Positions 1 through 8,955 of a DNA stretch of 64,000 nucleotides are shown piece after piece. The stretch is from contig NZ_MAGP01000108.1 in assembly GCF_002926165.1 (NCBI RefSeq), forward strand, positions 19,876 to 83,875, given 5' to 3'. The position numbers were made by a program, and so were the translations under genes. Position 1 is the first letter of the stretch. Every line of letters starts with the position of its first letter. The DNA comes from Micromonospora chalcea (lineage in GTDB: Bacteria; Actinomycetota; Actinomycetes; Mycobacteriales; Micromonosporaceae). Under the pieces are notes generated by a model that had not been told where the DNA came from, made no database searches, and saw nothing but the letters and a program-made list of their open reading frames with translations.

Positions 1-17
1 GTCAAGGGTACGGGGCG

Positions 18-971
18 TCAGACCACGCGGGCGCCGGCGACCGGTCCGTGCGCGACGCGGAACTCCCGGCACACCCCGGCGGCGGTCAGTTCGGCGGCGA
101 TCCGCCCCGCGTCGGCCTCGCCGGCGGCGAGGAAGACGCAGGTGGGGCCGGAGCCGGAGACGATGCCGGCGAGCGCGCCGGCGGCCTCGCCGGCCTTGAG
201 CGTCTCGGCCAGCGACGGGCGCATGGTCAGCGCGGCGTCCTGGAGGTCGTTGCCGAGCGTGGCGGCGAGGACCCGCGGGTCGCGTTGGCGCAGCGCGGCG
301 AGCAGCGCGTCGGTGCTGCCCAGCGGGGTGCCGGCGGCCCCGGCGTCGCGCAGCCGGTCCAGTTCCCGGTAGGCGGCCGGGGTGGACAGGCCGCCGTCGT
401 GGATCGCCACCACCCAGTGCCAGGAGGTGGGGCGGGCCAGCACCGGGCTGACCGCCTCGCCGCGGCCGGTGCCGAGCGCGGTGCCGCCGTGGATGAGGAA
501 CGGCACGTCGGAGCCGAGGTCGGCGGCGATGCCGGCCAACTCGTCGCGGGACAGCCCGGTGCCCCAGAGCGTGTCGCAGGCGACCAGCGCGGCGGCGGCA
601 TCGGCGCTGCCGCCGGCCAGCCCGCCGGCGAGCGGGATCTGCTTGCGCAGGTGCAGCCGGGCGTGCGGGGCGACGCCCGCGTAGCCGGCGAGCGCGTGCG
701 CGGCGCGCAGCGCCAGGTTGGTGTCGTCCAGGGCCAGCTCGCCTGCGCCCTCGCCCTCCATGGTGAGGGTGAGCGTGTCGCCGCGCCGCGCGGTCAGCTC
801 GTCGTAGATGGAGATCGCGTGGTAGACGGTGTTCAGCTCGTGGTAGCCGTCACGCCGCAGCGGTCCCACCCCGAGATGCAGGTTGACCTTGGCGGGCACC
901 CGCACCTTGACCGGGCCGCTGGCCCCGCGTCGCTGCCCGTCCTCGTCCTCCGGTCGCCATGCCTCGGTCAC
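18..971 (-). CDS. ispE: 4-diphosphocytidyl-2-C-methyl-D-erythritol kinase
   Basis: This cytosolic GHMP kinase phosphorylates CDP-methylerythritol in the MEP isoprenoid pathway. The 317-residue product has the GHMP N-terminal segment (VRVPAKVNLHLGV, about residues 23-35), the glycine/serine-rich ATP loop LAGGLAGGSADAAAAL near residue 115 and the C-terminal GIVSGSGPTC motif. Length is normal for the family. The chosen GTG start has GGGGAG about 8 bases upstream. It lies 84 bp downstream of rsmA on the same strand, the pairing seen in many actinobacteria, so the two are probably co-transcribed. Confidence 0.96.
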   Translation of the reverse strand: MTEAWRPEDEDGQRRGASGPVKVRVPAKVNLHLGVGPLRRDGYHELNTVYHAISIYDELTARRGDTLTLTMEGEGAGELALDDTNLALRAAHALAGYAGVAPHARLHLRKQIPLAGGLAGGSADAAAALVACDTLWGTGLSRDELAGIAADLGSDVPFLIHGGTALGTGRGEAVSPVLARPTSWHWVVAIHDGGLSTPAAYRELDRLRDAGAAGTPLGSTDALLAALRQRDPRVLAATLGNDLQDAALTMRPSLAETLKAGEAAGALAGIVSGSGPTCVFLAAGEADAGRIAAELTAAGVCREFRVAHGPVAGARVV

Positions 972-1055
972 CGGGTGAGCTCCCCTGGACGCGGGCGGAT
1001 GTCGAACGGCTTCTGCACGGTCAGCTCCTCGGCGGGGTCGGGCAACGGCGCCAGC

Positions 1056-1925
1056 CTACTGCTCGGCGGCGGAGCCGTCGGGGGCCGACGCGGCGATGGC
1101 GGCGAACTGCTCCACGGTGAGCGATTCGCCGCGTGCGCCCGGGTCGACACCGGCCGCGGCGAGCGCGGCGGCGGCCCGGTCCGCGCCGCCGGCCCAGCCG
1201 GCCAGGGCGGCGCGCAGCGTCTTGCGGCGCTGGGCGAACGCGGCGTCGACGACGGCGAAGACGGCCTTCCGGGGTACGTCCGGCCGGGGCGGTTCGCGCC
1301 GGGTGAAGGCGACCAGGCCGGAGTCGACGTTCGGCACCGGCCAGAACACGTTCGGCGGGACCTTGCCGGCGGCCCGGGAGCGGGCGTACCAGGCGAGTTT
1401 GACCGACGGGATGCCGTACACCTTGGAGCCGGGACCGGCGACGAGCCGGTCGGCGACCTCCTTCTGCACCATCACCAGGCCGTGCCGCAGTGTGGGCAGC
1501 TCGGCGAGCAGGTGCAGTACGACCGGCACGGCGACGTTGTAGGGCAGGTTCGCCACCAGCGCGGTCGGCGCCGGGTCGGCCAGGTCGGCGGCGGTGACCC
1601 GCAGCGCGTCGGCCGGGTGGACGGTGAGCCGCCCGGCGGCCTCGCCGGCGAAGCGGGCGGCGGTCTCCGGCAGCGCGGCGGCGAGCGCCGGGTCGAGTTC
1701 CACGGCGTGCACGTGCGCGGCGACCGGGAGCAGGGCGAGCGTGAGCGAGCCGAGCCCGGGGCCGACCTCCAGCGCCACGTCGTCGGGGGTGAGTCCGGCG
1801 GTGGTGACGATGCGGCGCACCGTGTTCGGGTCGTGCACGAAGTTCTGGCCGAGTTTCTTGGTCGGCGTGACGCCGAGGCGCGCGGCGAGTTCCCGGATCT
1901 CCGCCGGGCCGAGGAGTCCGGTCAC
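1056..1925 (-). CDS. rsmA: 16S rRNA dimethyladenosine transferase
   Basis: RsmA/KsgA dimethylates two adjacent adenosines near the 3' end of 16S rRNA during 30S maturation. The 289-residue protein opens with [13 protein letters not shown], the family signature, followed by the SAM-binding [11 protein letters not shown] motif near residue 53 and the catalytic motif [11 protein letters not shown] near residue 125. Length and domain order are normal. No Shine-Dalgarno is visible before the GTG; a TACGCT -10 box ends 7 bases upstream, which suggests a leaderless transcript. ispE follows on the same strand. Confidence 0.96.
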   Translation of the reverse strand: MTGLLGPAEIRELAARLGVTPTKKLGQNFVHDPNTVRRIVTTAGLTPDDVALEVGPGLGSLTLALLPVAAHVHAVELDPALAAALPETAARFAGEAAGRLTVHPADALRVTAADLADPAPTALVANLPYNVAVPVVLHLLAELPTLRHGLVMVQKEVADRLVAGPGSKVYGIPSVKLAWYARSRAAGKVPPNVFWPVPNVDSGLVAFTRREPPRPDVPRKAVFAVVDAAFAQRRKTLRAALAGWAGGADRAAAALAAAGVDPGARGESLTVEQFAAIAASAPDGSAAEQ

Positions 1926-1932
1926 GCCCCGT

Positions 1933-1938
1933 AGCGTA
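1933..1938 (-). promoter_or_regulatory. -10 element of rsmA, leaderless geometry
   Basis: TACGCT on the minus strand, 7 bases before the GTG start. Transcription would begin at or next to the start codon. It matches the TANNNT pattern seen at about a dozen other starts in this window. Confidence 0.5.
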
Positions 1939-1957
1939 AGCGCCCCCGCCCGAGGGG

Positions 1958-2010
1958 AAGGAAGGGCCCCTTCTTAACGCCTCGCGATATGGAGGGGCCC
2001 TTCTTAACGC
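1958..2010. repeat. Paired dispersed repeat, GTTAAGAAGGGGCCCTTCCT type
   Basis: Two near-identical units read CTTCTTAACGC on the plus strand with a GGGCCCC or GGGGCCC core, at 1958-1980 and 1991-2010, about 10 bases apart. The core is self-complementary, so each copy could form a short hairpin. The second copy overlaps the end of tatD and supplies its TAA stop codon. The same repeat, also as a pair, occurs at 7972-8023 in the opposite orientation. Confidence 0.85.
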
Positions 2011-2897
2011 CACGGGCCGAACGCGCGCTCACCGTTGGTGGAGATGGCGGCGCAGAGGGTGTCCAGGTCGGCGCCGGTGGTCTCGGCGAGGAAGCGGACG
2101 GTCAGCGGGATCAGGTACGAGGCGTTGGGCCGTCCCCGGTGCGGCATCGGGGTCAGGTACGGCGCGTCGGTCTCCACCAGCATCTGCTCGGGCGGGGTGA
2201 CGGCGGCGGCCTCGCGCAGCGCGGCGGCGCTGCCGAACGTGACGGTGCCGGCGAAGCTGAGCAGGAAGCCGCGCCGGACGCACTCGCGGGCGAAGTCGGC
2301 GTCGCCGGAGAAGCAGTGCATGACCACGGTGTCCGGGGCGCCCTCGTCGTCGACGACGCGCAGCACGTCGGCGTGCGCGTCGCGGTCGTGGATGACCAGC
2401 GCCTTGCCGTGCCGCTTCGCGATGGCGATGTGTGCCCGGAAGCTCTCCTCCTGCGCGGCCCGCCCCTCCTCGCCGGTACGGAAGAAGTCCATCCCGGTCT
2501 CGCCGACGCCCCGGACCCGGTCCCGGCCGGCGAGCGTCTCGATCTCGCGCTGCGCCTCGTCCAGGTCGGCCAGCCGGGGCGCCTCGTTCGGGTGCAGCGC
2601 GACGGTGGCGAGCACCGCTGCGTACCGGTCGGCGACGTCGGCGCCCCACCGGGACGAGTCGACGTCCACGCCGACCTGGACCAGCCGGTCCACGCCGGCC
2701 CGGGCGGCGACGGCGATCGCGGCGGCCACCGGGTCGTCGCCGGAGGCGCCGCCCGGCGGTGTGCCGAACTCGCCGACGGTGATGTCGAGGTGGGTGTGGC
2801 TGTCCGGCACGGGTACGGGCAGCGGCTCGGGTGCGGGCGGGAACTCCCCGGCCCGGCGGGCGGCGCGCTGCTTGCGGGTCTCGGTCTGCTCGGTCAT
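2004..2897 (-). CDS. tatD: TatD family metal-dependent deoxyribonuclease
   Basis: TatD proteins are metal-dependent TIM-barrel hydrolases with 3'-5' exonuclease activity in repair. From the chosen ATG the product is 297 residues. Metal ligands are visible in order: SHTHLD near residue 30, GETGMDFF near 128, VIHDRDAH near 160, MHCFSGD near 187 and ETDAPYLTP near 240. The open frame runs much further upstream, but that extension reads antisense to the next gene and is not family-like; an ATG 12 bases upstream (MLAAM) is also possible. The TAA stop lies inside a dispersed repeat. In mycobacteria an rpfB gene sits between tatD and ksgA; none is present here. Confidence 0.93.
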   Translation of the reverse strand: MTEQTETRKQRAARRAGEFPPAPEPLPVPVPDSHTHLDITVGEFGTPPGGASGDDPVAAAIAVAARAGVDRLVQVGVDVDSSRWGADVADRYAAVLATVALHPNEAPRLADLDEAQREIETLAGRDRVRGVGETGMDFFRTGEEGRAAQEESFRAHIAIAKRHGKALVIHDRDAHADVLRVVDDEGAPDTVVMHCFSGDADFARECVRRGFLLSFAGTVTFGSAAALREAAAVTPPEQMLVETDAPYLTPMPHRGRPNASYLIPLTVRFLAETTGADLDTLCAAISTNGERAFGPWR

Positions 2898-2978
2898 CGC
2901 GGCCAGCATCACACACCGGCGCGGGCCGGCGTTCCCGGACCGCCACCGGCCGTTCACACGCCCCACATCTGGCGGGCT

Positions 2979-2984
2979 TAGCGT
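2979..2984 (+). promoter_or_regulatory. -10 element, leaderless geometry
   Basis: TAGCGT followed by exactly six bases and then the GTG start of the next gene at 2991. No ribosome binding site lies between them. Confidence 0.5.
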
Positions 2985-2990
2985 CCCGGA

Positions 2991-4235
2991 GTGACAGTCA
3001 CCGACCATGCCGGTGGGCCCGCCTCCGACCGGGCCGGGTTGCGCGTGACGTACGCCGGCCGGGTGCACCCGGCCGAGGAGATCGCCCGGGGCGCGGCGTA
3101 CGAGCTGTTCAGCGCCGACGAGGCGCCCGGCTTCGAGTGGTGTCCCCGGCCCGGGGGCGGCTATCCGTGGCGCCGGTTCGTGCACGCGACCGAGGTGGAC
3201 GCGGTGCACGGGGGCCCCGGGACGGCCGACGAGACGGACGCGCCGCTGCTGATGCCGGTGCACCGGGACCGGGGTTGGGCGTACGTACACCGGCTCAGCC
3301 AGCAGCCGGGGGCGGCGGGTGACCCGACGCTGGCCGCGGTGCGGGCCTCGGCGGTGATCCGGCCGGGCACCCGGATGGTGAAGGTGCTCTCCGCCCGGCA
3401 GCTCGCCGGCTACGTGCGGGGGTGGCTGCCGCACGGCTTCTGCTACCGGGAGCACGACGTGGCGCACCTGCGGACACCGGCCGGGATGGCGGTGCTGCGG
3501 GGCGACTCCGAGGGCGGTGACGTGGCGTACGCGCTGCGCTGGCGGGCCGCCGACCCGGCCGACTACGACGTGCCGGTGGGCGAGGCGCACCGGGGGCTCA
3601 TGGCGTTGCCGCCCCGGGACCGGCTCGGGCCGCCGGTGCTGGGCACCGGGTTCGTGCCGAGCAGCGCGCAGCTCGTGCCGGAGTTCGTCACCCGGGAGTT
3701 CGCCGACCTGCCGATGCCGGCGAACGCCACACTGCTGGCCTACCCGGCCGAGGGGGTGGAGGTGGTGCTCTACACCTACCAGGCGGAGCAGCGGGGCTGG
3801 CTGCGCCTGGCGGGTCCGCAGTGGCGGCAGCTGCTCGCCGCGGTGCCCGGCCTGGCCGCCGATCAGGAGTACGTGCCGACCGGCGAGGCGCCGCGCTCGA
3901 CCCGGCTCGTCGGCACGTACGCGGGTTCGGAGTACGAGGCGGTGGCCGACCAGCCGGGCGGGTTCCGGGTGCTGGCGATGACCCGGGCGGCCCGCTACCC
4001 GGTGGACACGGCGGCCCGGCGGCTGCGCACGGCGACCTGGCGCGGGACGCCGTGCCTGGTGCTGCGGGAGGAGGGTGGCTGGCTGCGGTTGCGGCTGCGC
4101 CGCCCGGATCCGGACGCGGTGGCCGCGACCGGCGCTCAGTGTCTGGAACGCGGCGTGTACGAGGTCTGGGCGCCCGGCGGCGAGCTGACCGACGACCGGG
4201 TGGTGGACCTGCCCTATCCGGCCCGGCACGAATAG
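2991..4235 (+). CDS. Hypothetical protein, 414 residues
   Basis: I do not recognise the family. The product is soluble by inspection, with no signal peptide or membrane segment, and is rich in Arg, Pro, Gly and Tyr. The N-terminal half contains a YPWRRFVHATEVDAV stretch; the C-terminal half contains aromatic-rich, beta-looking repeats (YAGSEYEAV, WRGTPCLVLREEGGWLRLRLRRPDPD). Codon use matches its neighbours, so it is a real gene. It is transcribed divergently from tatD with a leaderless-type -10 box before the GTG. No operon partner is obvious; the hydrolase gene 61 bp downstream has its own Shine-Dalgarno. Confidence 0.8.
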   Translation: MTVTDHAGGPASDRAGLRVTYAGRVHPAEEIARGAAYELFSADEAPGFEWCPRPGGGYPWRRFVHATEVDAVHGGPGTADETDAPLLMPVHRDRGWAYVHRLSQQPGAAGDPTLAAVRASAVIRPGTRMVKVLSARQLAGYVRGWLPHGFCYREHDVAHLRTPAGMAVLRGDSEGGDVAYALRWRAADPADYDVPVGEAHRGLMALPPRDRLGPPVLGTGFVPSSAQLVPEFVTREFADLPMPANATLLAYPAEGVEVVLYTYQAEQRGWLRLAGPQWRQLLAAVPGLAADQEYVPTGEAPRSTRLVGTYAGSEYEAVADQPGGFRVLAMTRAARYPVDTAARRLRTATWRGTPCLVLREEGGWLRLRLRRPDPDAVAATGAQCLERGVYEVWAPGGELTDDRVVDLPYPARHE

Positions 4236-4296
4236 ACGGGGGCAGGTCGGGAAGCCGTTGGGGTCCGAGAAGCCCGCGCTGAGGGGGAATCCCGAC

Positions 4297-5148
4297 ATGC
4301 CTTTCGTCACCGTCGGTACGGAGAACTCCGCACCCATCGACCTGTACTACGAGGATCACGGTTCCGGTCAGCCGATCGTGCTGATCCACGGTTTCCCGTT
4401 CAACGGGGCGACCTGGGAGAAGATGAGCGGTCCGCTGCTGAACGCCGGGTACCGGGTGATCACGTACGACCGGCGTGGGTTCGGCAACTCCGCGCAGCCG
4501 GCCATGGGCTACGACTACGACACGTTCGCCGCCGACCTGGACGTGTTGATGACCGAGCTGGACCTGCGCAACGCGATCCTGGTCGGGCACTCGATGGGCA
4601 CCGGTGAGGTGACCCGCTACCTGGGCGCGTACGGGTCGGACCGGGTGGACCGGGCGGTCCTGCTGGCCCCGTTGGCACCGTACCTGCTGAAGACGCCCGA
4701 CGACCCGGAGGGCGTCGACAAGAGCATGTTCGAGGGGTTCCAGAAGGCGATCATCCAGGACCGGTTCGCCTACCTGACCCAGTTCTGCGACGCGTTCTTC
4801 AACGCCAGTGAGAACCGGGGGAAGCTGGTCAGCGACGAGGCGTACCACGCGCACTGGCAGATCGGCGCGCAGGCGTCGGCCAAGGGCACCCACGACTCGG
4901 TGGACGCCTGGCAGACCGACTTCCGCGGTGACCTACCGAACATCGACGTGCCGGTGCTGATCATCCAGGGCGACAAGGACAACGTGCTGCCGTTCCCGGT
5001 GACGGGCCAGCGGCTGGTGAACATGCTGTCCGACGCCAAGCTGGTCACGCTGAAGGGTGCGCCGCACGGCACGCCGTGGACCCATCCCACCGAGGTCAAC
5101 AAGGCCATCATGGAGTTCATCGGCAAGCCGAGCATGGCGACCGCCTGA
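4297..5148 (+). CDS. Alpha/beta hydrolase, cofactor-free haloperoxidase type
   Basis: The 283-residue protein has the full alpha/beta-hydrolase triad: nucleophile Ser in GHSMG near residue 97, Asp in QGDKDNVLPF near 229 and His in APHGTPWTH near 258, plus the oxyanion-side HGFPF motif near residue 28. The overall pattern is that of non-heme chloroperoxidase/perhydrolase relatives, which act on esters or form peracids; the substrate here is unknown. I chose the ATG with GAGGGGG about nine bases upstream over an in-frame start 39 bases earlier. A strong terminator follows. Confidence 0.9.
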   Translation: MPFVTVGTENSAPIDLYYEDHGSGQPIVLIHGFPFNGATWEKMSGPLLNAGYRVITYDRRGFGNSAQPAMGYDYDTFAADLDVLMTELDLRNAILVGHSMGTGEVTRYLGAYGSDRVDRAVLLAPLAPYLLKTPDDPEGVDKSMFEGFQKAIIQDRFAYLTQFCDAFFNASENRGKLVSDEAYHAHWQIGAQASAKGTHDSVDAWQTDFRGDLPNIDVPVLIIQGDKDNVLPFPVTGQRLVNMLSDAKLVTLKGAPHGTPWTHPTEVNKAIMEFIGKPSMATA

Positions 5149-5160
5149 CCCGGCGGACGA

Positions 5161-5192
5161 CCGCGGCCCCGGGGGAATCCCCGGGGCCGCGG
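5161..5192. terminator. Bidirectional hairpin between converging genes
   Basis: A perfect 14-bp stem (CCGCGGCCCCGGGG and its complement) with a GAAT loop lies between the hydrolase stop and the metG stop. There is no U-run, as is usual for actinobacterial terminators. Confidence 0.8.
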
Positions 5193-5205
5193 TTCGCGCG
5201 TGTGC

Positions 5206-7008
5206 TCAGCCGGCCAGGCGGGCCAGCTCCTCCTCGACGATGGACGGGTCGAGCTTGCGGAACACCGGCTTCGGCGCCGCGAGCGGCCGGCCCACTTCCA
5301 GGGGTACGGACTCCCAGCGCGCCCCGACCGTGTAGTCACCGGTCAGCACCGGGTACGACGGCCCGCCGTCGAGGTCGTCGACCTCCTCGATCACCGGCAT
5401 CGGGGCGTGCGTGCCGGTGCCGCCGAGCAGCTCGTGGATCTTCTGGGCGGAGTGCGGCAGGAACGGGGTGAGCAGCGTGTTGGCGTCGCTGACCACCTGG
5501 AGGGCGACGTGCAGGATGGTGCCCATCCGGGGCTTGTCGTCCTCGCCCTTGAGCTTCCAGGGCGCCTGCTCGGAGAGGTACTTGTTGGCCTCGGCGACGA
5601 CCTTCATCGCCTCGCCGATGGCCTGCTTCTGCCGGTGCCGGGCGATCAGGTCGCCGACGGTGGCGAAGCCCGCCTTCGCGGTGTCCAGCAGCGCCTGGTC
5701 GGCCTCGGTGAGCCCGGCCGGGTCGACCGGCGGGACGGCGCCGAAGTTCTTCGCCGCCATCGACACCGACCGGTTGACCAGGTTGCCCCAGCCGGCGACC
5801 AGTTCGTCGTTGTTGCGGCGCAGGAACTCGGCCCAGGTGAAGTCGGTGTCGTTGCTCTCCGGGCCGGCCACCGCGATGAAGTAGCGCAGCGCGTCGGCGT
5901 CGTAGCGCTCCAGGAAGTCCCGGACGTAGATGACCACCTTGCGGGAGGAGGAGAACTTCCGGCCCTCCATGGTGAGGTATTCGCTGGAGACGACCTCGGT
6001 GGGCAGGTTGAGCCGGCCCAGCTCGCCCGGCTCGCCGTCGCGGGCCCCCTCACCGGAATAGCCGCCGAGCAGCGCCGGCCAGATCACCGAGTGGAAGACG
6101 ATGTTGTCCTTGCCCATGAAGTAGTAGGAGCGGGCGTCCTTCCCTTCCCCGTCCGCCGACCACCACTTGCGCCACGCCTCCGGGTCGCCGGTGCGGCGGG
6201 CCCACTCGATGGACGCGGACAGGTAGCCGATGACCGCGTCGAACCAGACGTAGATCCGCTTGTCCGGCCGGTCCCGCCAGTCGTCCAGCGGGATCGGCAC
6301 GCCCCACTCCAGGTCGCGGGTGATGGCCCGGGGCTGGAGGTCGTCGAGCAGGTTGCGGGAGAACCGCAGCACGTTCGGGCGCCAGCCCTCGCGGTTGTCC
6401 AGCCACTGCCGCAGCGCGTCGGCCAGGGCGGGCAGGTCGAGGAAGAAGTGCTCGGTCTCGACGAACTCCGGCGTCTCCCCGTTGATCTTCGACTTGGGGT
6501 CGATCAGGTCGATCGGGTCGAGCTGGTTGCCGCAGTTGTCGCACTGGTCGCCGCGCGCGCTGTCGTAGCCGCAGATCGGGCAGGTGCCCTCGATGTAGCG
6601 GTCGGGCAGCGTCCGGCCGGTGGACGGGGAGATCGCGCCGGTGGTGACCTTCGGGACGATGTAGCCGTTGCGGTACAGGCCGGTGAACAGCTCCTGCACC
6701 ACCGCGTAGTGGTTGCGCGTGGTGGTGCGGGTGAACAGGTCGTACGACAGGCCCAGCGCCCGCAGGTCCTCGGCGATCACCCGGTTGTAGCGGTCGGCCA
6801 GTTCGCGCGGGGTGACTCCCTCGGCGTCGGCCTGCACCTGGATCGGGGTGCCGTGTTCGTCGGTGCCGGAGACCATGAGCACGTCGTGGCCGGCCATCCG
6901 CATGTACCGGGCGAAGACGTCGGAGGGAACGCCGAATCCGGATACGTGGCCGATGTGGCGCGGGCCGTTGGCGTAGGGCCAGGCGACCGCGGCGAGAACG
7001 TGACTCAT
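5206..7008 (-). CDS. metG: Methionyl-tRNA synthetase
   Basis: This class I synthetase charges initiator and elongator tRNA-Met. The 600-residue product has HIGH near residue 18, a CPxC...CxxC zinc knuckle (CPICGYD...CDNCG) near residue 145 and the KMSKS equivalent KFSSSR near residue 347, followed by the anticodon-binding helical domain. There is no C-terminal EMAP-type extension. The open frame extends upstream by about 240 codons, but [16 protein letters not shown] is the family start. The gene order metG near rsmI and pmt matches mycobacteria. Confidence 0.97.
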   Translation of the reverse strand: MSHVLAAVAWPYANGPRHIGHVSGFGVPSDVFARYMRMAGHDVLMVSGTDEHGTPIQVQADAEGVTPRELADRYNRVIAEDLRALGLSYDLFTRTTTRNHYAVVQELFTGLYRNGYIVPKVTTGAISPSTGRTLPDRYIEGTCPICGYDSARGDQCDNCGNQLDPIDLIDPKSKINGETPEFVETEHFFLDLPALADALRQWLDNREGWRPNVLRFSRNLLDDLQPRAITRDLEWGVPIPLDDWRDRPDKRIYVWFDAVIGYLSASIEWARRTGDPEAWRKWWSADGEGKDARSYYFMGKDNIVFHSVIWPALLGGYSGEGARDGEPGELGRLNLPTEVVSSEYLTMEGRKFSSSRKVVIYVRDFLERYDADALRYFIAVAGPESNDTDFTWAEFLRRNNDELVAGWGNLVNRSVSMAAKNFGAVPPVDPAGLTEADQALLDTAKAGFATVGDLIARHRQKQAIGEAMKVVAEANKYLSEQAPWKLKGEDDKPRMGTILHVALQVVSDANTLLTPFLPHSAQKIHELLGGTGTHAPMPVIEEVDDLDGGPSYPVLTGDYTVGARWESVPLEVGRPLAAPKPVFRKLDPSIVEEELARLAG

Positions 7009-7135
7009 GAGCAGCAAGCCTAGTGATTGCGGTGGGCGGGCCGCGAACCAATGGGCGGCAGGCGCCGGCCGTACGTCCGATTTGTCGCCGACACGCGGCG
7101 TGAGCTTCACCGCAAGCCGGGCGTACCGGTGTGAA

Positions 7136-7963
7136 ATGAACATCGTGACCAACAGACCAGCGGCGCCGGAGCCGTCGGCGGCCACCACCCGGCGGTCGCG
7201 ACCCGCCCCGGCGGGCGCGCCCGTCGCGCCGCAGCCCCGGCTCGACCCGGCGGACCCGCCGGTCGAGGTGGAGCCGACCACCGGCGCGCCGGTGGACGCG
7301 GTGCCGAGCCGGGTGCCGGTGCGGCAGCCCCGCTGGCAGCGCAGGGCCGCGCAGGCGGGCGGCTGGGCGCCGATCGAGGAGGTGCACTGGGACGGCACGC
7401 CGCTGCGCGACGAGCCGCACCCGCTCCCCGCCCGGCCACCGGGCCGGCGGGCGCCGGCCCGCCCGGTCCTCCCGCCGACCCCGCCCGTCGGCCTCGCCGT
7501 GCTGCTGGCGTTGAGCCTGCTCGCCGCGTTCTTCGCCTGGGTGAGCGCGGGGCCGTTCTGGCTGGCCGCGGGGCATTCGACAGGCGGCACCGTGATGATC
7601 ACCGAGTGCGCGGGCGGCGGGCTCACCCAACGTTGCCGGGGGATCTTCCTGGCCGACGGCGACCGGTTCCAGGCCCACGGCGTACGGGTCAGTGGCGTAC
7701 CGGCCGGGCGGACCGCCACCGGCACCCTGCTGCCGGCCCGGATGACCGGGCCGGACGGGTCGACCGCCTACACGGACACCGGCCCCGGACAGCACCTGCG
7801 CTGGCTGCTCGGGCTGGCGCTGGTGGCCGGGTGCGCCGCCGGGATCGCCAGGTGGACCGGCGCGACCCGGCTCGCGGACGAGCGGCAGCGGCGCTGGGCG
7901 GTCGGCCTGGCGCTGGCCGGGCCGGCGCTGATCACCGTCGGGTTCCTGGCCGCCGCCTGGTGA
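7136..7963 (+). CDS. Hypothetical membrane protein, three TM segments
   Basis: The 275-residue product has a disordered, Pro/Arg/Ala-rich N-terminal half. It is followed by a TM segment ([19 protein letters not shown], about residues 118-136), an extracytoplasmic loop with two cysteines ([15 protein letters not shown]), and two more TM segments ending near the C-terminus. I do not recognise the family. The ATG at 7136 was chosen; GTG at 7145 is an alternative. It is divergent from metG and convergent with rsmI, and ends just before a paired dispersed repeat. Confidence 0.75.
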   Translation: MNIVTNRPAAPEPSAATTRRSRPAPAGAPVAPQPRLDPADPPVEVEPTTGAPVDAVPSRVPVRQPRWQRRAAQAGGWAPIEEVHWDGTPLRDEPHPLPARPPGRRAPARPVLPPTPPVGLAVLLALSLLAAFFAWVSAGPFWLAAGHSTGGTVMITECAGGGLTQRCRGIFLADGDRFQAHGVRVSGVPAGRTATGTLLPARMTGPDGSTAYTDTGPGQHLRWLLGLALVAGCAAGIARWTGATRLADERQRRWAVGLALAGPALITVGFLAAAW

Positions 7964-7971
7964 GGTGAGGT

Positions 7972-8023
7972 GTTAAAAGGGGGCCCTTCCTCTACCGCAG
8001 GCGTTAAGAAGGGGCCCTTCCTT
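7972..8023. repeat. Paired dispersed repeat, GTTAAGAAGGGGCCCTTCCT type
   Basis: Unit one at 7972-7991 (GTTAAAAGGGGGCCCTTCCT) and unit two at 8001-8023 (GTTAAGAAGGGGCCCTTCCT core) fill the gap between two converging genes. The second unit directly abuts the rsmI stop codon. It is the inverse orientation of the pair at 1958-2010 and may help terminate transcription in both directions. Confidence 0.85.
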
Positions 8024-8863
8024 TCAGCTGTGCACCACCGCGTACACCTCGCGCCGTCGCAGCCCGTACGCGGTGGCGACCTCGGTGATCGCGTCGCGCC
8101 GGGACAGCCCGGCCGCCTCGCGCTCGGCCACCGCGGCGCGCAGCGTGTCGTCGTCGGGCCGGACCGCAGGCGTGGCCGGCGCGCCCGCCACGACGAGCGT
8201 GATCTCACCCCGGGGATCGCCGTCGGCGGCCCACTCGGCCAGCTCGCCGAGCGGACGGCGGACCACCTCCTCGTACGTCTTGGTCAGCTCGCGGCAGAGC
8301 GCGGCGGGCCGGTCGGCGCCGAACGCCTCGGCCAGGTCGGCCAGCGCGCCGGCGATGCGGTGCGGCGCCTCGAAGAACACCAGCGTGCGGTCCTCGGCGG
8401 CGAGCGCCCGCAGGCGGGAGCGGCGGGCGCCGGGGGTACGGGGCAGGAAGCCCTCGAAGCAGAACCTGTCGCAGGGCAGCCCGGACAGCGCCAGCGCGGT
8501 GGTGACGGCGCTCGGCCCGGGCGCGGCGGTGACCGGCACGCCCGCGTCCAGGGCGGCCCGGACCAGCCGGTATCCGGGGTCGGAGACGCTCGGCATGCCT
8601 CCGTCGGTGACCAGCGCGACCGTGTAGCCGGCGACGAGCACCTCGGCCAGCTCCGGGGTGCGCCGCTCCTCGTTGCCCTCGAAGTAGGAGACGATCCGGC
8701 CGGGCACCGTCACGTCGAGGTCGCGGGCGAGCCGGGTGAGCCGCCGGGTGTCCTCGGCGGCGACCACGTCGGCGACGGCCAGCACCTCCCGGAACCGGGC
8801 GGACGCGTCGGCCGGGTTGCCCAGCGGCGCGCCGAGCAACACCAGCCGTCCGACCTCGGACAT
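8024..8863 (-). CDS. rsmI: 16S rRNA 2'-O-ribose C1402 methyltransferase
   Basis: RsmI methylates C1402 in the ribosomal decoding centre, using SAM through a tetrapyrrole-methylase fold. The 279-residue product shows LVLLGAPLGNPADAS at the N-terminus, VAAEDTRRL near residue 35, the SAM-site loop LVTDGGMPSVSDPGYRLV near residue 85 and CFEGFLPR near residue 130. The chosen ATG gives the normal family length; in-frame codons continue upstream but lack family resemblance. It is divergent from the mannosyltransferase gene, as rsmI and pmt are in mycobacteria. Confidence 0.95.
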   Translation of the reverse strand: MSEVGRLVLLGAPLGNPADASARFREVLAVADVVAAEDTRRLTRLARDLDVTVPGRIVSYFEGNEERRTPELAEVLVAGYTVALVTDGGMPSVSDPGYRLVRAALDAGVPVTAAPGPSAVTTALALSGLPCDRFCFEGFLPRTPGARRSRLRALAAEDRTLVFFEAPHRIAGALADLAEAFGADRPAALCRELTKTYEEVVRRPLGELAEWAADGDPRGEITLVVAGAPATPAVRPDDDTLRAAVAEREAAGLSRRDAITEVATAYGLRRREVYAVVHS

Positions 8864-8943
8864 TTCCCCCACGGCGCGTGCTCCCTCATCGATGGTCGTA
8901 CCAATTTCGGAGACGATGGACGCCACCGGGCACCCTCGCAGCC

Positions 8944-8949
8944 TACGAT
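8944..8949 (+). promoter_or_regulatory. -10 element of the mannosyltransferase gene, leaderless geometry
   Basis: TACGAT, six bases, then GTG at 8956. This spacing supports the internal GTG as start over the longer open frame that begins at 8878. Confidence 0.55.
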
Positions 8950-8955
8950 CGCCGG

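Noticed and set aside
968..1150. 60-codon frame between ispE and rsmA
   Set aside because: Lies mostly within the end of rsmA in another frame, Pro/Ser/Arg-rich, no start signal.
48..1934. 628-codon plus-strand open frame
   Set aside because: Antisense to ispE and rsmA; composition is Gly/Arg/Val-rich shadow coding, and the minus-strand genes carry complete family motifs.
7107..7439. Minus-strand frame upstream of metG
   Set aside because: Antisense to the disordered N-terminus of the membrane protein gene; composition shadow.
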